This document shows positions 25,101 through 34,310 of a stretch of DNA of 64,000 nt, in pieces (position 1 is the stretch's first letter; each line of letters begins with the position of its first letter). The stretch is from the NCBI GenBank assembly GCA_950097015.1, contig CATNEN010000005.1, positions 2,170,001 through 2,234,000 on the forward strand, read 5' to 3'. This DNA is from Macrostomum hystrix (Eukaryota > Platyhelminthes > Macrostomidae). The position numbers and the translations under genes are program-made. Under the pieces are notes generated by a model. It had not been told where the DNA came from. It worked only from the letters and a program-made list of their open reading frames with translations, and made no database searches.

Positions 25101-28100
25101 ACCATCCTTATGAAACCATCGCCATCCACCACACCAACCATCCTTATGAAACCATCGCCATCCACCACACCAACCATCCTTATGAAACCATCGCCATCCA
25201 CCACACCAACCATCCTTATGAGACCATCGCCATCCACCATACCAACCATCCTTATGAGACCATCGCCATCCACCACACCAACCATCCTTATGAGACCATC
25301 GCCATCCACCACACCAACCATCCTTATGAAACCATCGCCATCCACCACACCAACCATCCTTATGAGACCATCGCCATCCACCACACCAACCATCCTTATG
25401 AGACCATCGCCATCCACCACACCAACCATCCTTATGAGACCATCGCCATCCACCACACCAACCATCCTTATGAGACCATCGCCATCCACCACACCAACCA
25501 TCCTTATGAAACCATCGCCATCCACCACACCAACCATCCTTATGAGACCATCGCCATCCACCACACCAACCATCCTTATGAAACCATCGCCATCCACCAC
25601 ACCAACCATCCTTATGAGACCATCGCCATCCACCACACCATTCCATTCCATTTCAGGCTTTCACCCTCGTAGAGGGTATGCCTCACCCCATGTCGCTCAT
25701 GGATCTTCGTTGTCGCACTTCTTGCGGTGTCTCGCCATGTTGGTTGCCGCCAGAACTCGCTTGCATCCTGGGCACTCTTTCCACTTTTGTTTGTAGACCC
25801 TCGCTGTTCCGGTGATGTTTCGTTCTGTCGTTTCGGCGCTCTTGCAGCTTCGCCTGTGTCTGGCGAGGTTCTTCCGATGCACTTTTGCTCCGCACTTTCC
25901 ACAAGTTCTCATTTCTCCTTCGCTGCTGTCCACTCCATTGCATGCTTTTCTGTGATTGTTGAGGGTATTCTCACTCTTGAAGATTGAATTGCATCTCTCG
26001 CATCTGAAAACGACCACTTGTTCCCGGTGCATTCTCTTCGCATGGATTGCTAGCCCGCCGCGGGATTTGCAGATTTTTCCGCAGCCTGGCCATTCGCATA
26101 CGTTTTCTTTCTTTGTCATCATAGCATTTCTTTGAAACGTAGTTTCCTTGTTGTGCTTGTTGCCTTTCCTTCTTTCGAACTCCTCCAGGTGTTGCATTCT
26201 TCTGGTGATGGTTTCTTTCCACTTCTTTCTGTCTTTCGTTTCCGTTGTTATTCGAGTCCAGTCGATGGCAGCCTCGCTGAGCAGTTTCTTCCAATAAAAC
26301 AGAGTCTTCTTTTTCTTGCCTCTGCTCTTCCTCGTTCTCTCCAGGTCTTTAAGCCACCCTAGCGCTGCTACTTTTGTCATTCTGTTGTTGTCCATTCTCA
26401 TCACATGGCCGATTCTTTCCAAGGTTCTCTTTTCGATTTTCCATCGGATGGATCTAACCCCCAGCTCGTTGCGTACGTCCTGCATGTTCTTGCCTTCTTT
26501 TTCCATTTGCTTCAGAGGAGGTTCGTGTCTGTTACTCCAGATGGATCGGTAGCACTTGTCGATCCAGCTTTGTAGCTCGCGTATTTCCTTGACAGCCCAT
26601 GGTCTTGTGTTGCAATCGAACAGTAAACCGCTCTCTACGCAAGCTTCCACGATCTTTGCTTGTTTTTTCTTTCCGATGCGACTCTTATATAGCTGAGGTC
26701 TGACTCTTCCCCAGAGGCCGCCTGCTCGGCGTTTGCGGTTTCTTGTGTCGTGTTTCGTTCCGATCCAGCATCCTAGGAAACGGGTTGCTTCTTGATCTGT
26801 TCTTCCAAAGACTACTCTTTCCTCTTTGTCGTCGTTACTGTGTTCTTCGAAATTGTTCATGATGGATTTCACCGTCAAGACGCCTCTCTGAATCTCTTTT
26901 GTCTGGCCTATGATCGTGGTGTCGTCGGCAAAGAGTAACGATGTGGTGGTTACTTCGGCCAGTTCGCTGTTGTTGGCGTTTCTGGATTTGTCGCCTGGCA
27001 GGCCACCATCCGGGATCCATTGCCATTTGATGCCTTCCACTTGTTGGTGTTCCTGGGCTGCAGTTTTCCTTGCTTCTTCAGCCTGTTGCATCACTACTTG
27101 GTGGTAGATGTTGAACAGCACCGGGGAGGTCGGGCACCCCTCCCGTAGTCCTCGTTCCGGGTACCAGCTCTGGCTATCTCCCTCCTTCCCGCGTATGCAG
27201 TAGCTCGTCGTCTCATGCAAGTTGATGGTTGTTTGCAGGAAATTGCCTTTGAGTCCTAGGCGGTCGAGCATCCTCCATAGCGCAGGTTTGTTCACGCGTG
27301 GATAAGCTTTCTTTAGACCTAGGAGTCTGGCTTCTGGGTCCGAGTCCATTTCGGTTTGGAGTCCCATAAGGTCCCTCCGCTTTCGTAGGTCTTCCATGTC
27401 TTCTTGTATTCGAACCATAATCTGGGTTGCATCGGCTGTGGACCTACTCTGTCGGAAGCCGTTTTGGTTCTCACTGATTATGTTCAGTCTCTCCGTCCAT
27501 GTTTGTAAGTGTTTCGCGAGCACTCTTGCCAGGATGCGGCTGCCCATCGCTAGTAGGCATACTCCTCTGTAATTGTTTGGGTTGTTCCTGTCACCCTTTT
27601 TGTGAAGAGGAATGATTTGTCCTGTCTTGAGAGTTTCGTCCCATTTGGCTGCGTTGCTCTCAAACATTTGTTGTACCATGCCGATTATCTCTTTCTTGAT
27701 GTTCTCGTCTGCTTCGTTGATGTAACACATCCTGACTCCATCCTTCCCTGGTGCTGATTCCTTCACTTCTCTCATCGCTTGGCGAATTTCCTCCTCGGCT
27801 GGTCGTCTGTTCATGTCTATGTTTGCCTGAATTGCTTCCTTGTCTTGTCTTAGGTCTTGCATTCTATCCACTTCTCTGAAGATTTCCTCACGTTGTAATT
27901 CGAAACGTTCTTGGGAGACTTTCTCGAAATGTTCCTTGAACTCGTTGGTTGTGATCGTTGATCCTGTGTTGGGTTTGCTCGTTCTCTGTCCGAGTTTCCT
28001 CAACGCTTGGTGCATCCGGCGGAGGTCCCCTCGGTTGCTCGCTTCGACGCTCTCTTCTATGATTTCTTCCCACCAATTTTCTTCGAGTTCTTTAAGTTTT

Positions 28101-31100
28101 CTTTTCATGCTTTTCCGTGCTTCTCGCAGGTTCACTGAGGCGACTTGCAGTTCCCTTCTCAGGTTCCGTTTTGATCTCTCAGATTCTGTTTCGTTCAAGA
28201 CTGTTAATATTCTGTTCCTTTCTTGGACTCTTGTGTTGATTGTGTCATGTAGATGTTTCAGCTCAGTCTCGTGTCCGATTGTCCATGGGTTGGCGACCGT
28301 CTTCTTTCTCGTGCCGCAGATTTCTCTTGCTGAATCGGTGAGTATCTTCGATACTTCTTCCCATTTCCCGAGCTTCTCGTTGTCGTCGCTTCTGTTTTTG
28401 TTTGTTTCAAGAATTTTTGTGAGTTTTTCTTTGGTTTTGGTGCGGAAACTCCGCTTGTTTTCCTCATTCCTTAGGTTCTCCCAGTTGATTTGGGGTAGCC
28501 GGGTGCATTCTCTTTTTCGCCATTTCTTCTTCCTTCCTCTCAGATTGATCGAGACCGGTTTATGGTCTGACAGTGCCATTTCTTCCGTTGTGTAGATTTT
28601 CTCAACCTGTCTGTGTCTGTCTCTTTTCCTGAGGATGAAACCGTCCAGTTCATACCATCTGCCTGTGCTCTTGTTGAACCATGTACCTCTCCTTTTGTGT
28701 GGTGAAAAGGTATTGGCTAGCTGCAAATCTTGCGTGGTGCACCACTCGATGATGTCATCTCCCGCTCTGTTGGTCTGTGTTTCGAGGCCGTATTTCCCTG
28801 TTGCCTCGGTGACAGTCTCCCTGCCTACATGGGCGTTATGGTCTCCGCCTATGATGAGGATGTGGTCTTTCGGACAACGGGAGATTTCTCTCTCTAGTTC
28901 TTGTCGGTACTCCTCTCTCGTCTCTGGGCCGTAGTCCCACAGCGGTTGGTAGGTGGCGATTAGGTGGTAGTTAGCAACCTTGACAGCTGTGACTCTTTCT
29001 CCTAGCGACTTTTGCTGTTTCTCTTCGATCCATTTCTGCAGTGTTTTCCCTCTTAGCAATATTCCTGATCTCTTAGAGTGCACTAGGACAATCTGGTCAT
29101 CGTTTTCTTCGTCCTCGAGCCAGATGGTGCCGGCTTCCTCCGCTCTGATTTCCGAGATAAGAACTATTTCCCATCCTTTGCTTTGGATGTACTTGATGGT
29201 CCTTCTCAGTCTCGCTCTGTTGTTTTCTCTGACCGATATGCCTTGTAGATTCCAAGTTGTTACTACGAAAACGTTTTTCTTTTCTGTTTCCTGCTCATTC
29301 TTCGTTCGTCCTTTTTCTTTGTTTTTCTCTCTTTTTCTTTCTTTACTTTTTTTGTGCGTTTCGTTTTTTTCTCTTCTCCTTTTTGTTCTCTGATCTCTGT
29401 TCTTTTCTCTCTTTTTGTTCTTCCGTTCTATTCTTGCTTTCTTCTGCTCTGGTGTTCTCTTCTTCCGTTTGGATCTCCTCTTCTTGCTCTTCCCACTTTC
29501 CGCGCCTTGTTCCGTGCTGGCTGCAGCTGGCCCGGGATTCGGGTGGATGGTCTCAAGCTGCTTCTTTACTATTTCCACTTTGTGCCTTCGGGTCGTGTTC
29601 TTCTCGATCTTCTTCTCGTTGCGACTTCCTTCGATCCTTGGCGGGCTCATGGGGGCCCTCGCCTGGTGGTTGTTTTCAGAGGTGCTCAGGTTGGCTAGGC
29701 CGTTGCAGCTCTGTTGTCCGGGAGGAGGTGGCGGGTGCGAGTCAGACGAGTCGCACCCCACTCCTATTCCCCCGGCCGTGTGGAGAGATTTTGCCGCACT
29801 GTCGCGCTGTCGCGTGGCGTGCGTTTCCCGCTTGCACCGCTTGGAGGTGCCCTCCATTTTCTGCAAGCAGAAAGTGGAGGGCACCACCACACCAACCATC
29901 CTTATGAAACCATCGCCATCCACCACACCAACCATCCTTATGAAACCATCGCCATCCACCACACCAACCATCCTTATGAAACCATCGCCATCCACCACAC
30001 CAACCATCCTTATGAAACCATCGCCATCCACCACACCAACCATCCTTATGAAACCATCGCCATCCACCACACCAACCATCCTTATGAAACCATCGCCATC
30101 CACCACACCAACCATCCTTATGAAACCATCGCCATCCACCACACCAACCATCCTTATGAAACCATCGCCATCCACCACACCAACCATCCTTATGAAACCA
30201 TCGCCATCCACCACACCTACCATCCTTATGAAAACATCGCCATCCACCACACCTACCATCCTTATGAAAACATCACAATCCACCACACCAACCATCCTTA
30301 TGAGACCATCGCCATCCACCACACCAACCATCCTTATGATTTATGAAACCATCGCCATCCACCACACCAACCATCCTTATGAAACCATCGCCATCCACCG
30401 CACCAACCATCCTTATGAAACCATCGCCATCCACCGCACCAACCATCCTTATGATACCATCGCCATCCACCGCACCAACCATCCTTATGAAACCATCGCC
30501 ATCCACCGCACCAACTACAACCAGCCACTAATTCTTAAGAAACAATTTATCCCTAAAAAACCACTAAGCCTTTAGTCTTGATTGGTAATTAACAAGGCAA
30601 CACAAACCCGAACTAAAACAAATTCGTCACACCTGATAGAGTGCCGGCGGCAGGCCCAGGTTTTCAACTAGCCTGGTTTGAACCACCTGGCATGGTTTGC
30701 CATTAGTCGCATTGCATCGGGCCGCTCGCATCTGTTGCATAGCTCTCTCCCGTTCCGCGTACTGATACATCAGGCGATACAGATCCCAGTCCTGATAGTC
30801 TAACACCATGAAACAATCCGCTCCGATCTCTAGAACTTCGCGCAAACTAGAAACATTTATTTTATATTCGCTGTTTTTAGATTTGAGAACAAAAAGGAAG
30901 GATAGAGATACAATTTGCAAGAAAGTAAACAACTTACTTTACAATGTTGGAGTGGCTAGTCCTCTTCAGCTCCAGTAGGATGGCAATCTCCTTTAGGCCA
31001 GGCAGGACAGCACCATTAAACTCCCGGTCGGTTCTACAAAGCATTTAAAATTAAGCAATTGACTATTGCAATTTTATTTCACAGCAGCATATTGCTTATA

Positions 31101-31292
31101 GACGAGCATAAAGTTGTTAACTCAATGAAAAAAATAATTGTTTTACCTTTCAGCTTTAAACTTCTTTATAGCAACTGGTTCTTTTAGGAGATTATCCCAG
31201 GTCTTATAAACAACTCCATAGGTTCCAGAACCTATTTTGTTCATGATGGTGTAGCGGCCACGAGTAGCCACTAATATGGGCAATAGGTCCTC
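22175..31292 (-). CDS. Divergent cyclin-dependent-kinase-like protein kinase (5' exon unresolved)
   Basis: Seven exons are supported: 31292-31147, 31033-30938, 30846-30633, 24923-24651, 24575-24506, 24413-24286 and 22288-22175. They have GT-AG junctions and consistent phases, and encode 346 residues plus stop. Kinase landmarks in order are the Gly loop KIGSGTYGVVY, VAIKKF with the ATP lysine, a PSTAIRE-like helix VLPGLKEIAILLEL, catalytic HRDIKPANIL, DFG in LADFGMA, VVTLPYRSPELL in place of the usual VVTLWYRAPELL, GDCEIHQLF, LGTPKNSNWPGV, and C-lobe LLRLDPAKRATAAWALKH. This layout is CMGC/CDK. An extra segment of about 35 residues sits between the hinge (LDYQDWDLYRLM) and GLPPALYQ. I cannot assign a specific CDK number. 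The initiating exon must end in phase 0 upstream of 31292 and was not identified. Introns carry two minisatellites and a retrotransposon. Confidence 0.85.
22445..24240. repeat. 28-bp minisatellite in the CDK-like gene's last intron
   Basis: About 64 copies of a 28-bp unit, AGGATAAAACCTGACCAATT plus CCACTACC. Variants are ACTATATTGATAA, CTACGAGG and ACTAACAGG. Blocks are duplicated: the junction marker CCAGGTACCAGG occurs at 23130, 23529 and 23732. The array fills the intron between the last two exons (22289-24285). Confidence 0.95.
25085..25650. repeat. 36-bp minisatellite, left block
   Basis: About 15 copies of a 36-bp unit, ACCATCCTTATGAAACCATC plus GCCATCCACCACACCA, with a frequent GAGACC variant. 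The right edge breaks into the 3' end of the retrotransposon. It is the same repeat as the block at 29881-30520, so the two are one array split by the insertion. Confidence 0.96.
25697..29857 (-). CDS. LINE-like polyprotein: APE endonuclease, reverse transcriptase, zinc knuckles
   Basis: 1386 residues with no internal stop. Residues about 1-195 are basic and Lys/Arg/Glu-rich, with a degenerate 2A-like IHPNPGP near 105-110. An exonuclease-endonuclease-phosphatase fold follows: TTWNLQG near 200, LISEIRAEE with the metal-binding Glu, GGDHNAHVG near 328, SDHKPVS near 430. The reverse transcriptase spans about 680-1010: SAPGKDGV, HKKGDRNNPNNYRGV, NGFRQSRSTADA, GLREGCPTSPVLF and FADDTTI near 975. 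The motif A aspartate is replaced (LLGLKKAYP). Four C2H2/C2HC fingers close the protein (about 1250-1380), the last being CPGCKRVLAATNMARHRKKC. The open frame also runs upstream through the array to 30331, because the 36-bp unit has no stop in this frame. I chose the Met at 29857, the first inside the element. Confidence 0.88.
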   Translation of the reverse strand: MEGTSKRCKRETHATRQRDSAAKSLHTAGGIGVGCDSSDSHPPPPPGQQSCNGLANLSTSENNHQARAPMSPPRIEGSRNEKKIEKNTTRRHKVEIVKKQLETIHPNPGPAAASTEQGAESGKSKKRRSKRKKRTPEQKKARIERKNKKREKNRDQRTKRRREKNETHKKSKERKREKNKEKGRTKNEQETEKKNVFVVTTWNLQGISVRENNRARLRRTIKYIQSKGWEIVLISEIRAEEAGTIWLEDEENDDQIVLVHSKRSGILLRGKTLQKWIEEKQQKSLGERVTAVKVANYHLIATYQPLWDYGPETREEYRQELEREISRCPKDHILIIGGDHNAHVGRETVTEATGKYGLETQTNRAGDDIIEWCTTQDLQLANTFSPHKRRGTWFNKSTGRWYELDGFILRKRDRHRQVEKIYTTEEMALSDHKPVSINLRGRKKKWRKRECTRLPQINWENLRNEENKRSFRTKTKEKLTKILETNKNRSDDNEKLGKWEEVSKILTDSAREICGTRKKTVANPWTIGHETELKHLHDTINTRVQERNRILTVLNETESERSKRNLRRELQVASVNLREARKSMKRKLKELEENWWEEIIEESVEASNRGDLRRMHQALRKLGQRTSKPNTGSTITTNEFKEHFEKVSQERFELQREEIFREVDRMQDLRQDKEAIQANIDMNRRPAEEEIRQAMREVKESAPGKDGVRMCYINEADENIKKEIIGMVQQMFESNAAKWDETLKTGQIIPLHKKGDRNNPNNYRGVCLLAMGSRILARVLAKHLQTWTERLNIISENQNGFRQSRSTADATQIMVRIQEDMEDLRKRRDLMGLQTEMDSDPEARLLGLKKAYPRVNKPALWRMLDRLGLKGNFLQTTINLHETTSYCIRGKEGDSQSWYPERGLREGCPTSPVLFNIYHQVVMQQAEEARKTAAQEHQQVEGIKWQWIPDGGLPGDKSRNANNSELAEVTTTSLLFADDTTIIGQTKEIQRGVLTVKSIMNNFEEHSNDDKEERVVFGRTDQEATRFLGCWIGTKHDTRNRKRRAGGLWGRVRPQLYKSRIGKKKQAKIVEACVESGLLFDCNTRPWAVKEIRELQSWIDKCYRSIWSNRHEPPLKQMEKEGKNMQDVRNELGVRSIRWKIEKRTLERIGHVMRMDNNRMTKVAALGWLKDLERTRKSRGKKKKTLFYWKKLLSEAAIDWTRITTETKDRKKWKETITRRMQHLEEFERRKGNKHNKETTFQRNAMMTKKENVCEWPGCGKICKSRGGLAIHAKRMHREQVVVFRCERCNSIFKSENTLNNHRKACNGVDSSEGEMRTCGKCGAKVHRKNLARHRRSCKSAETTERNITGTARVYKQKWKECPGCKRVLAATNMARHRKKCDNEDP
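29845..29884 (-). other. Terminal hairpin of the retrotransposon 5' end
   Basis: Two 19-nt arms (GGTGCCCTCCATTTTCTGC at 29845-29863 and GCAGAAAGTGGAGGGCACC at 29866-29884) are inverted copies with one mismatch, which is a G-U or A-C wobble depending on strand, around a 2-nt loop. The ORF start codon lies in one arm. The hairpin sits exactly at the boundary with the minisatellite. Confidence 0.9.
29881..30520. repeat. 36-bp minisatellite, right block
   Basis: About 17-18 copies of the same 36-bp unit as at 25085-25650, with a local CCACCGCACC variant toward the right end and a short indel near 30340. It forms the upstream flank of the retrotransposon. Confidence 0.96.
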
Positions 31293-33181
31293 CTGCAATG
31301 CAACAACATTTAACTAAATTCTTTCTTTACTTTTTCAGCTAAGAATAAGCAACTTGGCAAACAAGAGGAATAAAAATGTCATCATCTGAAAGTGTAAGTT
31401 ATTAAATACAAAAATATTAATTAAGATGTAGTTAAATTCCCAAAAATTAAAAACAAATTTCCATACACAAATATTAAGCAAATTAAATTTTTGAAATGTT
31501 ACTGGCAAAATTTCATGCAACAGTATTAACCTTTTACACCACAAGTAAAATTTGTAACAGTTTTAAATATCATAAAAAAGATATTAGTGTCAATAAACTG
31601 ATTATAAGTAGTTTATATATTTTTTTGTATTATTTAGTTTGTCCTATTATTTTAATTATTCAGTTATACAATTTAATAATTACTTCTTCTTTGCCCACTT
31701 CCTTAAGTTTGATGAAAATGTTTTATGTAATAACTTTTCATAAGTCTGTTAATCCATACCTTGCAGCAGTTTGTTCTTCCATTTAAAACATAGTCCTAGT
31801 CTAAATGTGCCATTTAATATGATTGTTTGTATATGTATTTGATTCACTTAAATATATGAATGCAAATATATAAACACTAAGATAATTCTTTTTAGGCCAC
31901 CACAACAGTTATTATTTGCTGTTGCCTGCATATAACAGCTACAACTGATTGACTTAAAGTTTTTTTGTAAACTAGGAAATTTCTGAGTTAGGCCTACTTT
32001 TGTAATTTAGAAATCTTGAGTGAAATATGTCTACATGTGAAATATAAAAATGAAAGTCCATTTATTAAATATGCCTACATGCTTATCTTGACTTGAACTT
32101 GGTATATACACATAGAAAATATATAAGCGTATAAAACGTATAAAAACGTATAGAAAAACTGTCTTTAACATGCTTCATTTTCTTGTTGCTCAAAGCGAAC
32201 GGAATGGAAAAATAGCAATAAAAAGGTTTGACAGAGAGCATATCTGATAAATGTCCAGTTATTTGTCTTTTTCATATGTAATAGAATACAATATTTTTGA
32301 AAATTTGTCGCAGACATCGCATTTTTTCCCAATCGGTAAAAACATATATAGAACAGAAAGCAAGCTTTTGTAAAATGTCCGCCGCGGGTGGAGCATGCAA
32401 AGATTTTCGAAAACGTGCGATTATTATGACAAGTTATTTATTAAAACAAGTTTTTTTTAATCTTCTGATTGTAAACTTTTTATTATAAAATTAGGTAAGA
32501 TTTAAGTATTATATCGTAACATCTATTAAGGGCTCACTAATTGATTTAGAATAATCAAGTAAATTATGTGTGTGATAGGTGCGTTATAGTATAGGTGTAA
32601 TTTGCTTAGTTTTGCTTTGGAAGTGTTTTGTTATGGTAAGTAGTTAAACTGTGATCAATTTAGATAATTGCTTAATTAATGATCGTTCAATGAATCCTAA
32701 TAGAAAAAAGTTATCAAATGGAACGGGGAAAACCAGACGCTAAAATTAGCACCCGCACAAAGGACTGCTAATTCAGTAGACACCTTTAGCGAACGAAACT
32801 CTTTTGTGGTCCTGTGCCGCCGGCGCTGATGCATTAAATATAAGATTAACGGTGGTCCAGGTCAAGGTTGACTTATTCAAACTACCCGCACGAGTCTTAC
32901 CCACTGGTATTGGTACATTTTATTGCATATTGTAAATGCATGTTCGTACGAGTACATATTAACTATAATAAGCACATTGAAGTCAAGTACATTTTAGTCT
33001 TCTTCGTGTTATCAGGTGTTATGAGGTGGGGTGGAGAGTGTGCGTAAACTGAGGGAAGGCACTTATGATTGTATTAAAAATGTTTGTTTTAAGTGGTTTA
33101 TAAAAAACGAATTGGGGTTAGTCAGCATCCACACTTCAAGGTCCTACAACAAGCCAGGGGTTGAGATAACTTATTGATTTT
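31293..33181. other. Intergenic region between FReD gene 1 and the CDK-like kinase
   Basis: AT-rich. It should contain the missing first exon and promoter of the CDK-like gene and the 3' UTR of FReD gene 1. A GC-richer spot at 32745-32840 has no recognised content. No exon could be fixed. Confidence 0.55.
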
Positions 33182-34310
33182 CTAGTAAAGGAGCATTTCG
33201 AACTCCTTCATTGAATAGTAATATCCGAATGGTCGATCCCAGTTGATGCCCACTGCGTAACCGCTGGTTGACAACGCCGATGGCAGAGTGAAGTACAGTC
33301 CGTTCGGGTTCGTCAGATGGCAGCTGCGGTACCACCAGGACCCGCGGTAGTTAGCACTGCAGCTGCTATCATATAAGATATCATTGTCTGAGTCTGGCGT
33401 GCTGAACATCATTCCGTTGCACCAGACCATGCAGTCTCCGATGTTCGGGGCACTTCCGCGAAATCCGGAGACGCTCAGACGGAACATGTCAGCTTCACTG
33501 GAGACTGTGAATATTGAATAGTCAGCCCAGTACTCTGTGTCATTCCACAGCCTCATTCGCATGCGAAGCGCTTTGCTTGATGGCCAGGTGAGAGTGTGCA
33601 AAAACCGTAGACCTGCAGTTTAGAAAATGAAGCGCGGTTCTCTAGGCTGATCATGATCAGGCACTTCTGACGTGGTATTTCTCACCCATCCAGTGGTTGG
33701 TGTGGGGTCCTTCTCCGAAGCCAGCTGCGTACTCGCTCCAGTTGCGATAGAAGTCCGTGGAGTTGTCCACCCGACGTTGGACGCTGATCCAGCAGTCGCT
33801 GAGTGACGTCACGAACACCTGCATGGTTGCAGCAAAATTCAGGAGTCTTAGACCATGCAAATCATCGACACAGCAACCACTGGACGGCAAGTCTAGTCAA
33901 TCATTAACGTTTCAACTCACCCGGATGCAGCACGGAGACTGCGGAGTTCGTGTCGTCAGTCTGCGACACGGAGTGCCGCTTCGGTTTGCTGGAAATATTT
34001 AAAAGTGCATACATGAGATACGTATACGCCTTTTAAAAGTACATTAAAAGCAGCACTCACCCAGGATGCACTGCGGCTGCTGAGTGGCGGCTCCTCCGAT
34101 GAAGACCAGCAGCTGGTCAGTGAGCAGGTGCTTGGCAGCGAGTGCAGCGCACTCCAGCACATCGCTGGCTTGGCTGACGAAGGAGAGAGCGAACTGGCGG
34201 ACTCGACCGTCACCCGACCAGCTGCTGCTGTGCACCTCGTGTAGAGTTGAGTCCTTAGCGAGTACTACTGACACAAGCAGGACTAGTAGCTGTGCTTCCT
34301 GCCACTGCAT
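33182..34310 (-). CDS. Secreted fibrinogen-related protein (FReD gene 1)
   Basis: Four exons: 34310-34057, 33988-33921, 33892-33686 and 33612-33182. They give 319 residues. The N terminus is a hydrophobic signal peptide ([18 protein letters not shown]). A region of about 65 residues with two cysteines (LECAALA and PQCILG) loosely recalls a PAN/Apple fold. The fibrinogen C-terminal domain follows: [51 protein letters not shown], a calcium-site-like DSDND, and [16 protein letters not shown]. Such proteins act as secreted lectin-like recognition molecules in many invertebrates; this role is inferred. Phase requires exon 1 to use donor GA|GTGCTG rather than the better-looking G|GTGAGT four bases earlier. 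An in-frame Met three codons upstream is possible. The paralog lies at 54.2-55.3 kb. Confidence 0.88.

Larger units (their letters stand above)
25644..29884 (-). mobile_element. Non-LTR retrotransposon (LINE-like) inserted in the 36-bp minisatellite
   Basis: A unit of about 4.24 kb on the minus strand, the same strand as the host kinase gene, interrupting the array. The 5' end (29884 side) begins with a 40-nt hairpin. The 3' end (25644 side) has a very short 3' UTR with a small stem, ACCCTC-TAC-GAGGGT, at 25664-25680, and ends in ATGGAATGG with no poly(A). The array text on each side allows an 11-bp target-site duplication, CCACCACACCA. It encodes one ORF (listed separately) with APE-type endonuclease, reverse transcriptase and C-terminal zinc fingers. 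The clade cannot be named by eye. Confidence 0.9.

Noticed and set aside
25040-25670. HHTNHPYETIAI and related repeat proteins on both strands
   Set aside because: They are frame shadows of the 36-bp minisatellite. Both strands and several frames are open at once.
29354-29907. Plus-strand Phe/Ser/Leu-rich frames
   Set aside because: Antisense shadows of the Lys/Arg/Glu-rich segment of the retrotransposon ORF.
31761-31783. MEEQTAAR followed by GTATGG as first exon of the CDK-like gene
   Set aside because: It looks like a short first exon, but it ends in phase 2 and the next exon at 31292 needs phase 0.
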